A stretch of 11,654 nt of DNA from Desulfovibrio sp. (lineage in GTDB: Bacteria > Desulfobacterota > Desulfovibrionia > Desulfovibrionales > Desulfovibrionaceae). Position numbers and translations under genes: made by a program. Shown piece after piece: positions 1 to 5,787 of the stretch. The number at the start of each line of letters is the position of its first letter. The first letter of the stretch is position 1. Under the pieces are notes generated by a model. That model was not told where the DNA came from. It saw nothing but the letters and a program-made list of their open reading frames with translations, and ran no database searches. The stretch covers positions 1 to 11,654 of the forward strand of contig JAISNZ010000078.1 in the NCBI GenBank assembly GCA_031275955.1. The letters run 5' to 3'.

Positions 1-210
1 TCCGGCAACGCCCGCGTCGGCCTGGCCTCCACGGTCTACGCCTCGCGCTTCTACTGCCCGGCAATGGCCGTGGATGGGATCAAGAATATCCAGTCCATTG
101 AAATAGCTTTGAGCGCGGAGGCACCCGGAGCATACGCCGACGTGGTCAGCGTCAGCGGCGATCAGGAGCCGGTCCTGGCCACGGACAATATCAGCGTCGT
201 GGTGGCATAG
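1..210 (+). CDS. Phage baseplate J-like protein, C-terminal part (5' end outside window)
   Basis: An open frame enters at base 1 and stops with TAG at 208-210, giving 69 residues. The segment MAVDGIKNIQSIEI followed by alternating strand-like sequence and ending VLATDNISVVVA resembles the C-terminal domain of baseplate J-like proteins (P2 gpJ / Mu gp47 family), which build the baseplate wedge of contractile tails. Only the tail end is visible, so the call rests partly on context: the next gene is a DUF2612 baseplate protein and then fibres, the usual order in P2-like and PBSX-like tail modules. The gap to the next start is only 9 nt, consistent with one late operon. A different baseplate protein with a similar C-terminus cannot be excluded. 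Confidence 0.65.
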   Translation, partial: SGNARVGLASTVYASRFYCPAMAVDGIKNIQSIEIALSAEAPGAYADVVSVSGDQEPVLATDNISVVVA

Positions 211-219
211 GGGGCGGCC

Positions 220-879
220 ATGAGCATGTACACCTGGCGCGACTGGCGCAAGCCCCTGAACGTCCGGGAGACGGACAACATGCGCGAAATGGCCTCCTAC
301 GCCATCCAGAGCCAATACAGCGCGAGCGCGAGACTCCTGGCCCTGGCCGCGGCCTTTCAGGACCGCCTCAGCCCGGAGGCGGACGCGGATCTCTTCTACC
401 GTGAGATCTTCGACATCTACACGGCCGAAGGCGTCGGCCTGGACAACTGGGGCCTGATCCTGCAAATGCCCCGGACCATAGAGGATACGGACAGCGATAC
501 GTCCATCACCCTTGAGGACGGCTATTACCGCCTGCTCCTGCTCTACAAGGCCCTGGCCAATATCAGCGCCTCCACGGCCGAAGCCCAGAACGCCCTGCTG
601 GCCGCCCTGGTGGACACAGGGATCAGCGGCCTGCCTCGGGCGGCCTATGTCCTGGAGACGGATGTGATGGTTATCCGCTGGGTCTTTGAGGACTTCCTGG
701 ACGCCACCCAGCTCGCCGTCTTCAAGGCCGCCGGCACCCTGGCCAGAGGCGCCGGAGTGGGCTGGGAGCTGTACGCCGTCAATCCTGATGCCGTCTTCGG
801 CTTCGACGAATCGGAGATGCAACCCTTCAACCAGGCGCCCTTCGCTCCGGACGCGGCCCTGATCATCCACAGAGGATAA
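220..879 (+). CDS. DUF2612 family phage tail/baseplate protein
   Basis: This 219-residue protein carries two hallmarks of the DUF2612 family: GVGLDNWGLIL at residues 71-81 and the C-terminal FGFDESEMQPFNQAPF at 193-208, close to the FGFxGxxxxPFNQxxF signature. Proteins of this family sit between baseplate J and the tail fibres in many contractile-tail prophages. This is the position of P2 gpI, so a structural role linking wedge to fibre is likely, though the biochemical role is not established. There is no signal peptide or membrane segment, as expected for a virion protein assembled in the cytoplasm. I chose the first ATG of ATG-AGC-ATG. Upstream is a G-rich stretch (211-215) rather than a strong Shine-Dalgarno, so translation may be coupled to the preceding gene. 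The stop is followed by ATG after 3 nt. Confidence 0.85.
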   Translation: MSMYTWRDWRKPLNVRETDNMREMASYAIQSQYSASARLLALAAAFQDRLSPEADADLFYREIFDIYTAEGVGLDNWGLILQMPRTIEDTDSDTSITLEDGYYRLLLLYKALANISASTAEAQNALLAALVDTGISGLPRAAYVLETDVMVIRWVFEDFLDATQLAVFKAAGTLARGAGVGWELYAVNPDAVFGFDESEMQPFNQAPFAPDAALIIHRG

Positions 880-882
880 GCC

Positions 883-1758
883 ATGATCCCCTCGCAGCCA
901 GCTAATCTTTTCCCAATGCCCTTTGCCGTCAGCGGCAACAAAACCGTCATCCCCCCGGACCAGGGAGACCCCGGCCGGGCCTACCTGCCCCAGGGCTTTC
1001 CTCCGGAGACGCAGCTTCCCCTCTCCCAAGGCGGGATCGCCCCCAATCGCCTGGACTTCAACGGCATATTATACATGCTCTCCGCCTTCGCCTTCTGGCA
1101 GCAAAGCGGCGGCCAATGGACCTACAGGGCGACCCTCAACTACGCCGTGCCCTGCATCGTCTACCACGAGGGCAAACTCTGGTGGTGCCTGGCCGGCAAC
1201 GGGCCGGACACGACCGTGGTCACGCCGGGCACGAATCCGGACTACTGGCAGGATCTGCTTTCCGCCCTGGCCGGGATGATGAGCGGGGGCGGCGGGTCAT
1301 CCATCTTCGGCAATCCGCCGGGCACGATCATCATGTACTACGGCACGGCCGCGCCGGACGGATATCTTGCCTGCGACGGGGCGGCCTTCAGCGCCTCGTC
1401 ATATCCCCTGCTCTATGCCCTCTTAGGTAAGGCGACCACGCCGGACATGCGCGGGCTCTTCGTGCGCGGCCGCGACCCCGCGGGCGCGGTGGACCCGGAC
1501 GGGGCGGCCAGGGCCGTTGGCAGCAAGCAGACGGACGCCGGGCGCCCAGCTACGGGGTCCGTCTCCCGCACGGTGGACAACAGGGATCCAACGGCTTCAG
1601 GGGTTTTTTCCATCGGCGCGGACACCGGGAACGCCAAAGGATCGGGCGGAGGCTATGCCCTGAATTTTGACATTTCCAGGGCTTGGGGAGCGAACCATAC
1701 AGCGCCGGAGTTCCGCCCGGCCAACATCTGCCTGCTGTACTGCATCAAGCACGACTAA
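883..1758 (+). CDS. Phage tail fibre protein with C-terminal collar domain
   Basis: This 291-residue protein is a short phage fibre. Residues 80-123 (an aromatic-rich stretch with GKLWWCLAGN and NPDYW) resemble the small beta modules that phage fibres use to bind sugars. A glycine linker SGGGGSS at 134-140 leads into a Tail Collar domain at about 146-196: PGTIIMYYGTAAPDGYLACDG, then TPDMRGLFVRG. The protein ends FRPANICLLYCIKHD, like many collar-type fibres. The start overlaps the preceding gene's end: GAGG lies in its last codons and ATG follows its stop by 3 nt. Its likely role is a distal tail or baseplate fibre touching the host surface, acting with the longer fibre that follows. The N-terminal 80 residues probably attach to the baseplate; that is inference. 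I see no reverse transcriptase or template repeat to suggest diversification. Confidence 0.8.
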   Translation: MIPSQPANLFPMPFAVSGNKTVIPPDQGDPGRAYLPQGFPPETQLPLSQGGIAPNRLDFNGILYMLSAFAFWQQSGGQWTYRATLNYAVPCIVYHEGKLWWCLAGNGPDTTVVTPGTNPDYWQDLLSALAGMMSGGGGSSIFGNPPGTIIMYYGTAAPDGYLACDGAAFSASSYPLLYALLGKATTPDMRGLFVRGRDPAGAVDPDGAARAVGSKQTDAGRPATGSVSRTVDNRDPTASGVFSIGADTGNAKGSGGGYALNFDISRAWGANHTAPEFRPANICLLYCIKHD

Positions 1759-1769
1759 GGAGATCTCCT
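1758..1769 (+). promoter_or_regulatory. Ribosome binding site inside a perfect 12-bp palindrome
   Basis: AGGAGATCTCCT lies directly between the stop of the collar-fibre gene and the ATG at 1770. The GGAG at 1759-1762 is 7 nt from that ATG and fixes the start of the long fibre, which rules out the in-frame upstream ATG at 1683. The palindrome can fold with GATC as loop and would hide the Shine-Dalgarno. Confidence 0.6.
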
Positions 1770-3410
1770 ATGGCCACCGATTTTCATTACGTCCCCCTTG
1801 CTCCGGAAGCCCTGTCCGGACCTGAGCTGATCGATCAGACCGAGCGGGCCATCAACGAGCTGGGCGGCTGCATTGACGAGGTCAATACCTTGGCCAATCA
1901 GGCCCTGAGCGCCGCCAACAATGCCCTGTCCACGGCCAACGAGGCCCTGCTCGCGGCCCAGAACGCGCAGGAGGACGCGGACGAGGCCGGCGCCCTGGCC
2001 GCAACCGCCCTGCAGACGGCGCAGACGGCCATTGCCGATGCGGCAACCGCCATCGCCAGGGCCAATGCCGCCTTTGATCAGGCGGCGATATCCGACAGCA
2101 CAGCCCAAAATGCCCTGGCCGATGCGCGGACGGCCCTCACCACGGCCAACAGCGCCATGAGTCAGGCGACCAGCGCGGCCCAGGACGCGGCGCAGGCCCT
2201 GAACATAGCCCAGGGCGCGACGTCAACCGCGGAGCGGGCACTGGGCATTTTTCTGCTGGACGACACGGAGCGAGACGCCGACGAGGCTTACTACAGCGCG
2301 GAGAAAAGCTATCTGACCAACGCGGCGAACGTCCATTTTCCCCCCGAACTGACCCCGCCCATCTGGTTTGAGGTCTTCATCACGGACGATGAAACCTCTG
2401 TCACCCAGACCGCCTGGGACAACAGCGCCGGCAGGGTGTTTACCCGCTGCGCCTCCGTAAACAACTCCGACCCCGACAACCCGGTGGTCACCTGGACGCC
2501 CTGGAACTCTGTGGCCGTGCCGGAGACGGTCAAGAACGTGGAGGTTGAGGTCGATCCTGACGAGCAGCCCGCCGGCACCTATCTGGTGATTACCTTTGAC
2601 ACCGAGGGCGGGGACGAGACGGTCTACATCAACATGAATCAACTCCTGCCGGTCTACACCTCCGGCAACGGGGCGATCAGCGTCTCGGCCGACGACAAAA
2701 TCTCGTTGCAACTGGATCAGACGGGCTCCAATCTTTTGACGGTGACGGAAAACGGGCTGGGGTTCAGCGATACGGATCTTTCCGCCGCCAATATCTGGTC
2801 AAACACGGTCAACTATTCTCCGCCGCGTCTGATTTTCGGCAGCGACGGCAATCTCTATGCCTGTAAACAGGCGTCCGGCCCAGGAACAGATGACGGCGCG
2901 AAGGACCCCACGGATGCAGAAAATTCGGCTTTTTGGGGCATTCCGACAATTTCGCCAAACTCCGCTCCTGCCTCGGCAGGGGAGATTGCGAGCAAGGGGT
3001 ATGTGGATGAGGCGGTATCCGGCATTTCAACCTATACAGCCACCATCACCGCTGAATCCCCTCTTACCGGCGGCGGCACGCTGGATGCCGACCGCGCCAT
3101 CGGCCTTGGCACCGTGCCCATCGCCAAAGGGGGCACGGGCCAGACAACGGCGGCGAATGCCTTAGCGGCACTTAACGGGGCTACCAAACCGACAACCGCC
3201 GCCGCCATTGGTCAGTTCGTTACTCTCTTCAACACAAATGTCTTACCGGCAGGTGGTACTTGGGTCTGGTGGGGCGTTTCTGCCAACGGAGATAGTAAGA
3301 TAGCCCCAGGCAGTGTTGCTAACGAGGCTTCCGGTGGCATTAACGCAGGAGGAACTACCACAGGACTTGCGACAAATCAAACAGTTATATGGGCTTGGCG
3401 TATTGCATAG
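1770..3410 (+). CDS. Long phage tail fibre protein, Ala-rich coiled coil with exchanged C-terminal tip
   Basis: The product has 546 residues. The start is ATG 1770 (MATDFHYVPLAPEAL), chosen for its Shine-Dalgarno; the frame itself is open further upstream. Residues about 22-158 are an Ala/Gln/Asn-rich heptad-like stretch with no proline (units such as ANQALSAANNALSTA), typical of the trimeric coiled-coil shaft of tail fibres. Residues 160-430 look like beta-rich shaft modules, including an Asp/Glu-rich strand set near 255-290. Residues 451-460, IAKGGTGQTT, are the repeat motif found near the distal part of many fibres. The last 70 or so residues form the putative receptor-binding tip, rich in Gly/Thr/Trp and ending VIWAWRIA. 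From about base 3190 codons shift to TTA, ACT, GTT and GGT, unlike the GC-rich shaft, so the tip appears to have been swapped in. It probably works with the small gene 12 nt downstream. Confidence 0.85.
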   Translation: MATDFHYVPLAPEALSGPELIDQTERAINELGGCIDEVNTLANQALSAANNALSTANEALLAAQNAQEDADEAGALAATALQTAQTAIADAATAIARANAAFDQAAISDSTAQNALADARTALTTANSAMSQATSAAQDAAQALNIAQGATSTAERALGIFLLDDTERDADEAYYSAEKSYLTNAANVHFPPELTPPIWFEVFITDDETSVTQTAWDNSAGRVFTRCASVNNSDPDNPVVTWTPWNSVAVPETVKNVEVEVDPDEQPAGTYLVITFDTEGGDETVYINMNQLLPVYTSGNGAISVSADDKISLQLDQTGSNLLTVTENGLGFSDTDLSAANIWSNTVNYSPPRLIFGSDGNLYACKQASGPGTDDGAKDPTDAENSAFWGIPTISPNSAPASAGEIASKGYVDEAVSGISTYTATITAESPLTGGGTLDADRAIGLGTVPIAKGGTGQTTAANALAALNGATKPTTAAAIGQFVTLFNTNVLPAGGTWVWWGVSANGDSKIAPGSVANEASGGINAGGTTTGLATNQTVIWAWRIA

Positions 3411-3422
3411 AAAGGAGGGATT

Positions 3423-3797
3423 ATGTTCTCAAATATTATTTATCGTTCCCTGGATGATAGTTATGTAATAGACGGACCTTGTGGTCCATATCATGTGCAA
3501 AACAATGAAGAGTTTCACGAATTGTGGACAGAAATAGCTGCCTACGCAGCAGCTCATCCGGAACTTGTAGCCAGGGAGCCTCCACCAGCACCTGAAGAAC
3601 CAATCACCAAACGCCGGATGGAAATTCTTTTCCGTTTGACGGAAATTGACGCCGCAAGCATCAGACCCCTGAGAGCGATTGCAGACGGAAGCGCCACAGA
3701 TTTTGATTACAACAAACTGGCAACCTTGGATGCGGAAGCCGCAGAACTTCGGGACGAGCTTCAGATGGGGCTTGCGGAAGTGACGCAGGCAGGATAA
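3423..3797 (+). CDS. Putative tail fibre assembly protein (small, fibre-linked)
   Basis: This 124-residue protein starts 12 nt after the fibre gene, with a strong Shine-Dalgarno (AAAGGAGGG at 3411-3419). Residues 1-50 look globular (aromatic and His residues, GPCGPYHVQNNEEF). A proline linker PPPAPEEP spans 53-60. Residues 61-115 are charged and probably helical (ITKRRMEILFRLTEIDAASI, then LDAEAAELRDELQ). Small proteins with a short N-terminal fold, a proline-rich linker and a charged helical C-terminus directly behind a fibre gene are commonly fibre-assembly chaperones, as with P2 gpG or lambda Tfa. I cannot recognise a defined family signature here, so the function is inferred from size, layout and position. 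Base composition is intermediate, lower in GC than the genes before it, in keeping with co-transfer with the fibre tip. It could instead be a hypothetical cargo gene. Confidence 0.6.
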   Translation: MFSNIIYRSLDDSYVIDGPCGPYHVQNNEEFHELWTEIAAYAAAHPELVAREPPPAPEEPITKRRMEILFRLTEIDAASIRPLRAIADGSATDFDYNKLATLDAEAAELRDELQMGLAEVTQAG

Positions 3798-3912
3798 AAG
3801 CGCCATAGACGGCTCCTCAGACAAATATTAACGGGAGTACTTATTGTTGGACATGCACGTTCATTGGGAATAACGCCCATATGCGTTTCAAGCGGCCACA
3901 GCGCGGAAAGTG

Positions 3913-3944
3913 TTCAATAATAGATGCTCCCAGTAATATATAAA
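3913..3944 (+). promoter_or_regulatory. Candidate promoter for the methyltransferase gene
   Basis: TTCAAT at 3913-3918 and TATATA at 3937-3942 (18-nt spacer), overlapping TATAAA at 3939-3944, form a plausible sigma70-type promoter in an AT-rich gap. Transcription would begin near 3950, which fits translation from the GTG at 3969. The -35 match is poor (3 of 6), and AT-rich DNA produces such matches by chance. Confidence 0.3.
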
Positions 3945-4781
3945 AACTTTCACCAAGGGTGTATCGCCGTGTTCAAAAGCAATTTTTTCTTGAGGCTTCT
4001 GCCACAGTATCGAAATATATCTGTTGACAAAGAAGCGGGGAAAAGGCGCAAACGTCACGCGCTTCGTTATAAATCTTTATTATTTAACAACAGTGCTGAC
4101 AGGATTGAATATCCTTATGCGGTGTCATACCATCCAGACTGCGTTGACATTAGAGATTGTGAGCGCTTTAACATTATACGCTCAAATTTCTTATCGTTTA
4201 TCGCTGGAAATGAAATAAATAACTCTGGAGACATACACAGATTTTATTCTTTAATCTTTAACATAGAGCAGTTGAAAAAATACAATATTCAGGGTGATTT
4301 TGCTGAGCTTGGAATATATAAAGGGAATACATCTGCTGTATTGGCTTATTATGCTAATGATTTACGACGTAGACATTTTCTTTTAGATACTTTTGAAGGA
4401 TTTCACACTGACGATATTAAACAACAAAAACACAAAGGATTTTTTTCAGACACAAATATAATAGATGTGAAAAAACTTGTAGGCTATGATAAAGTATGTA
4501 CATATATTCAGGGCCGCTTCCCTGACAGTATTACAGAAGATTTAGCCTCACGACGGTTTTGTTTTGTAAGCATCGACTGTGATTTATACAATCCAACGAA
4601 AGCAGGGCTTGAGTTCTTTTTTCCGCGCATGGAGAAAGGAGGCTATCTGTTCATTCATGACTATAATTCTCCATATTGGCAGGAAGAATGCACAAAAGCT
4701 GTCAACGAATTTTGTGCCAAAGAAGAAAAAAATTTGGTACTATTACCTGACAAGAGTGGAACAGCCGTGTTAATAAAGTAG
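3924..4781 (+). CDS. TylF/MycF-type SAM-dependent methyltransferase (phage-borne)
   Basis: The longest reading gives 285 residues. The SAM-binding loop is GDFAELGIYKGNTS (residues 124-137). Further family motifs are LLDTFEGF (153-160), GRFPDS (197-202), SIDCDLYNPT (216-225, the acidic metal/substrate-binding segment) and GGYLFIHDY (239-247). Together they match the macrocin O-methyltransferase (TylF) family, which methylates sugar hydroxyls in antibiotics and surface polysaccharides. In a prophage fibre locus it could modify host surface glycan or the fibre's target; that is inference. The start is uncertain. ATG 3924 has only GGAAAG 13 nt upstream, whereas GTG 3969 (270 residues) has AAGGG 9 nt upstream and sits behind a possible promoter, so it may be the true start. 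The gene is strongly AT-rich compared with all neighbours and was probably acquired horizontally. It has no membrane segment. Confidence 0.85.
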   Translation: MLPVIYKNFHQGCIAVFKSNFFLRLLPQYRNISVDKEAGKRRKRHALRYKSLLFNNSADRIEYPYAVSYHPDCVDIRDCERFNIIRSNFLSFIAGNEINNSGDIHRFYSLIFNIEQLKKYNIQGDFAELGIYKGNTSAVLAYYANDLRRRHFLLDTFEGFHTDDIKQQKHKGFFSDTNIIDVKKLVGYDKVCTYIQGRFPDSITEDLASRRFCFVSIDCDLYNPTKAGLEFFFPRMEKGGYLFIHDYNSPYWQEECTKAVNEFCAKEEKNLVLLPDKSGTAVLIK

Positions 4782-4786
4782 TTGAG

Positions 4787-5026
4787 TTGAGAATTATCGC
4801 ATGTCTCTTCCTTCCTTTAACCTTCAATCCCAACGGTGGAACGGGAGCAACCCCGGTAGCGGCGGCGCTCTCCGCTGAGTATGCGGCTGATGGGCAGGCG
4901 GCCAACGCCGCCTATGACCAGACCTGGACGGCGGCAATCGCCCTGGTGCCCCAGGCGCGGAGCGGGGAGCTGACCCCGGAGCAGGCGGTGGAGCGGTTGC
5001 CGGTGTTGGCCTGGCCGGGGGATTGA
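4787..5026 (+). pseudogene. 5'-truncated phage gene remnant after the AT-rich cassette
   Basis: An open frame ends with TGA at 5024-5026. Its only upstream start is a TTG at 4787 lying in AT-rich DNA without a Shine-Dalgarno. From about 4820 the sequence abruptly becomes GC-rich and protein-like: NPNGGTGATPVAAAL, then AAYDQTWTAAIALV, then SGELTPEQAVERLPVLAWPG. The GGTGAT motif matches the GGTGQT of the long fibre. The helical acidic end with a terminal Trp-Pro resembles the C-terminus of fibre-assembly or fibre-linked proteins. I read it as the surviving 3' end of the gene that stood here before the tip/methyltransferase cassette arrived. It might still be translated as a 79-residue protein. 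No function can be assigned. Confidence 0.45.
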
Positions 5027-5050
5027 CAGAGGACGGGAAAGGTGTATGCT
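5023..5050 (+). promoter_or_regulatory. Sigma70-type promoter for a short RNA
   Basis: A perfect TTGACA (5023-5028) is followed after 16 nt by TATGCT (5045-5050, 4 of 6 matches to consensus). The predicted start is near 5057. It overlaps the stop codon of the preceding remnant and faces the small - strand peptide gene. Confidence 0.5.
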
Positions 5051-5056
5051 GATTTT

Positions 5057-5127
5057 GCAGAGGGCAATCCCCCTGTGAGCGTACTCAAACTTAGTGCCCC
5101 GGCAGGAACGCAACTCCTACCGGGGCA
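5057..5127 (+). ncRNA. Candidate antisense RNA (type I antitoxin-like), about 70-80 nt
   Basis: Transcription from the TTGACA/TATGCT promoter would give a short RNA with two hairpins. The first pairs CAGAGGG (5058-5064) with CCCCCTG (5069-5075) around a CAAT loop, with one mismatch. The second is the 13-bp hairpin at 5095-5127. No open frame lies in it. It converges on the 27-residue peptide gene and would overlap the 3' end of that mRNA, as in Fst/par-type type I systems. The CCCCCU in its first hairpin could also pair, with one mismatch, to the AGGAGG Shine-Dalgarno of the peptide. The existence of the RNA is inferred from promoter and structure only. Confidence 0.4.
5095..5127. terminator. 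Shared terminator-like hairpin between convergent transcripts
   Basis: TGCCCCGGCAGGA pairs with TCCTACCGGGGCA around a 7-nt loop: 13 positions with one C-A mismatch. No long T run follows on either strand (a mildly T-rich stretch on +, TAAGTTTGAG on -), so it may be a weak bidirectional terminator or a stability element. Confidence 0.5.
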
Positions 5128-5135
5128 GCGTTATG

Positions 5136-5219
5136 TTACCGTTTGAAACGGCTTACAATTACTGCCACAATCACGCCTGCCAGCACTGCTGACAGTACGT
5201 TGACGAGGAGTTCTTCCAC
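5136..5219 (-). CDS. Small single-span membrane peptide, candidate Fst/Ldr-like type I toxin
   Basis: A 27-residue frame starts at GTG (5219-5217), 8 nt after a perfect AAGGAGG (5234-5228), and stops with TAA at 5138-5136. The peptide begins with an acidic start (EE). A hydrophobic helix LSAVLAGVIVAVIV follows, and the C-terminus is basic, SRFKR. This charge-helix-charge layout and length match type I toxins of the Fst/Ldr family (for example the AGI hydrophobic core and KRK end of E. coli Ldr), which insert into the inner membrane. The length is slightly shorter than Ldr (35) and Fst (33). A possible promoter lies 47-75 nt upstream, and a convergent short RNA with a strong promoter lies downstream. 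An alternative reading is a phage accessory membrane peptide without toxicity. The family link is by resemblance, not by a database match. Confidence 0.5.
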   Translation of the reverse strand: MEELLVNVLSAVLAGVIVAVIVSRFKR

Positions 5220-5265
5220 TCGCGGCACCTCCTTATCATAGACTCGGAGGAATTGCCCCACGGAG

Positions 5266-5294
5266 CTTTTACCCTGTCTGCCCCAATCCCGCAA
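5266..5294 (-). promoter_or_regulatory. Candidate promoter for the small membrane peptide
   Basis: On the - strand TTGCGG (5294-5289) and TAAAAG (5271-5266) are spaced by 17 nt. Transcription would start near 5259, giving a leader of about 40 nt that contains GGGGCAATTCCTCC and then the Shine-Dalgarno. The box matches are moderate (3-4 of 6 each). Confidence 0.35.
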
Positions 5295-5358
5295 GCTCCG
5301 CCGCCTTCCGCCGGTCAATGACCAGCCGCTCATCTCTGGGACTCTGGGGCTCGGGGCT

Positions 5359-5481
5359 CTGGACGACGCGGAATACGCCGCCAACCGGCTGGGCGCCCTG
5401 GCCGGCGGTCTGGCCCTGATTCTGGCGATCCTGTTCATGCTGGCCGTTTCCATCCTGAAACCCTGGCAGAAAAAGCCATAG
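5359..5481 (+). pseudogene. C-terminal fragment of a membrane protein, no start
   Basis: The + frame is open from 5242 to the TAG at 5479-5481 but has no ATG, GTG or TTG before the hydrophobic segment. From 5359 it reads like real protein with GC-rich third positions: LDDAEYAANRLGAL, then a transmembrane helix (GGLALILAILFMLAVSIL), then the basic tail KPWQKKP. It could be the 3' end of a host gene cut off by prophage integration, or a decayed phage lysis or membrane gene. I do not recognise the family. The - strand frame over the same bases is not convincing over this part, though its last 20 codons (ending at 5269) also look protein-like. Confidence 0.35.
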
Positions 5482-5787
5482 CGCATGTTCACCCGCGCTT
5501 TGCCCAGGCGGGAAAAACGCTCCGGCGTCGCGAAGCGTCGCAACGCCCGCGAGACTGGCGCGAGGCGCGGGCAAAACCAGCCTCCAGGCGACACCCTCAC
5601 GCGGAAAATGCGGTCGGCCCCCCCGGCGCACAAAGAAGGGCCCCTCCGGAGAGGGGCCATATTGAGACAGGTCGTTTTCGGGCTGACGGGGAAAGAGAGA
5701 CGGCAGTGGAAGCCAGCCGGCGAACCGCGCAAGGCGGAAAAACCTGGGTATTCCAGTATATGCCCCAAGGGGGAAAAAAAAGCAAGC
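5482..5787. other. Intergenic DNA without a recognisable gene
   Basis: About 300 bp follow the membrane-protein fragment. Open frames exist on both strands but their products are Arg/Pro/Gly-rich with no coherent domain, as expected of random reading of GC-rich DNA. Visible structure includes a direct repeat GCGTCGC-GAA-GCGTCGC at about 5524-5540, a GCCCGCG...CGCGGGC hairpin near 5548-5575, and the hairpin at 5639-5658 listed separately. Confidence 0.5.
5639..5658 (-). terminator. Possible intrinsic terminator for a - strand transcript
   Basis: GGCCCCTC (5639-5646) pairs perfectly with GAGGGGCC (5651-5658) around CGGA. On the - strand the hairpin is followed by CTTCTTTGTG, a modest T-rich tract. 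No annotated - strand gene lies immediately upstream. A TATACT box at about 5760 on the - strand could start a short RNA ending here, but its -35 is poor. Confidence 0.4.

Noticed and set aside
883..1758. Diversity-generating retroelement target in the collar-type fibre
   Set aside because: No reverse transcriptase frame, no template repeat and no adenine-marked near-copy of the 3' end is present in the window.
1683..1769. Upstream ATG (1683) as the start of the long fibre
   Set aside because: It lies inside the collar-fibre gene with no Shine-Dalgarno; ATG 1770 has GGAG at proper spacing and a typical fibre N-terminus.
3881..3943. Twenty-codon frame (ATG 3881) between the assembly gene and the methyltransferase
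   Set aside because: No Shine-Dalgarno, no recognisable features, and it overlaps the methyltransferase start in another frame.
5139..5151. CCGTTTGAAACGG as a phage end or transposase-binding site
   Set aside because: It is a single dyad inside the last codons of the small peptide gene, with no second copy or terminal repeat nearby.
5690..5760. Cobalamin-riboswitch-like segment (GGCAGTGGAAGCCAG) on the + strand
   Set aside because: Only a short stretch resembles the B12-box side; the remaining conserved elements and a downstream gene are absent.
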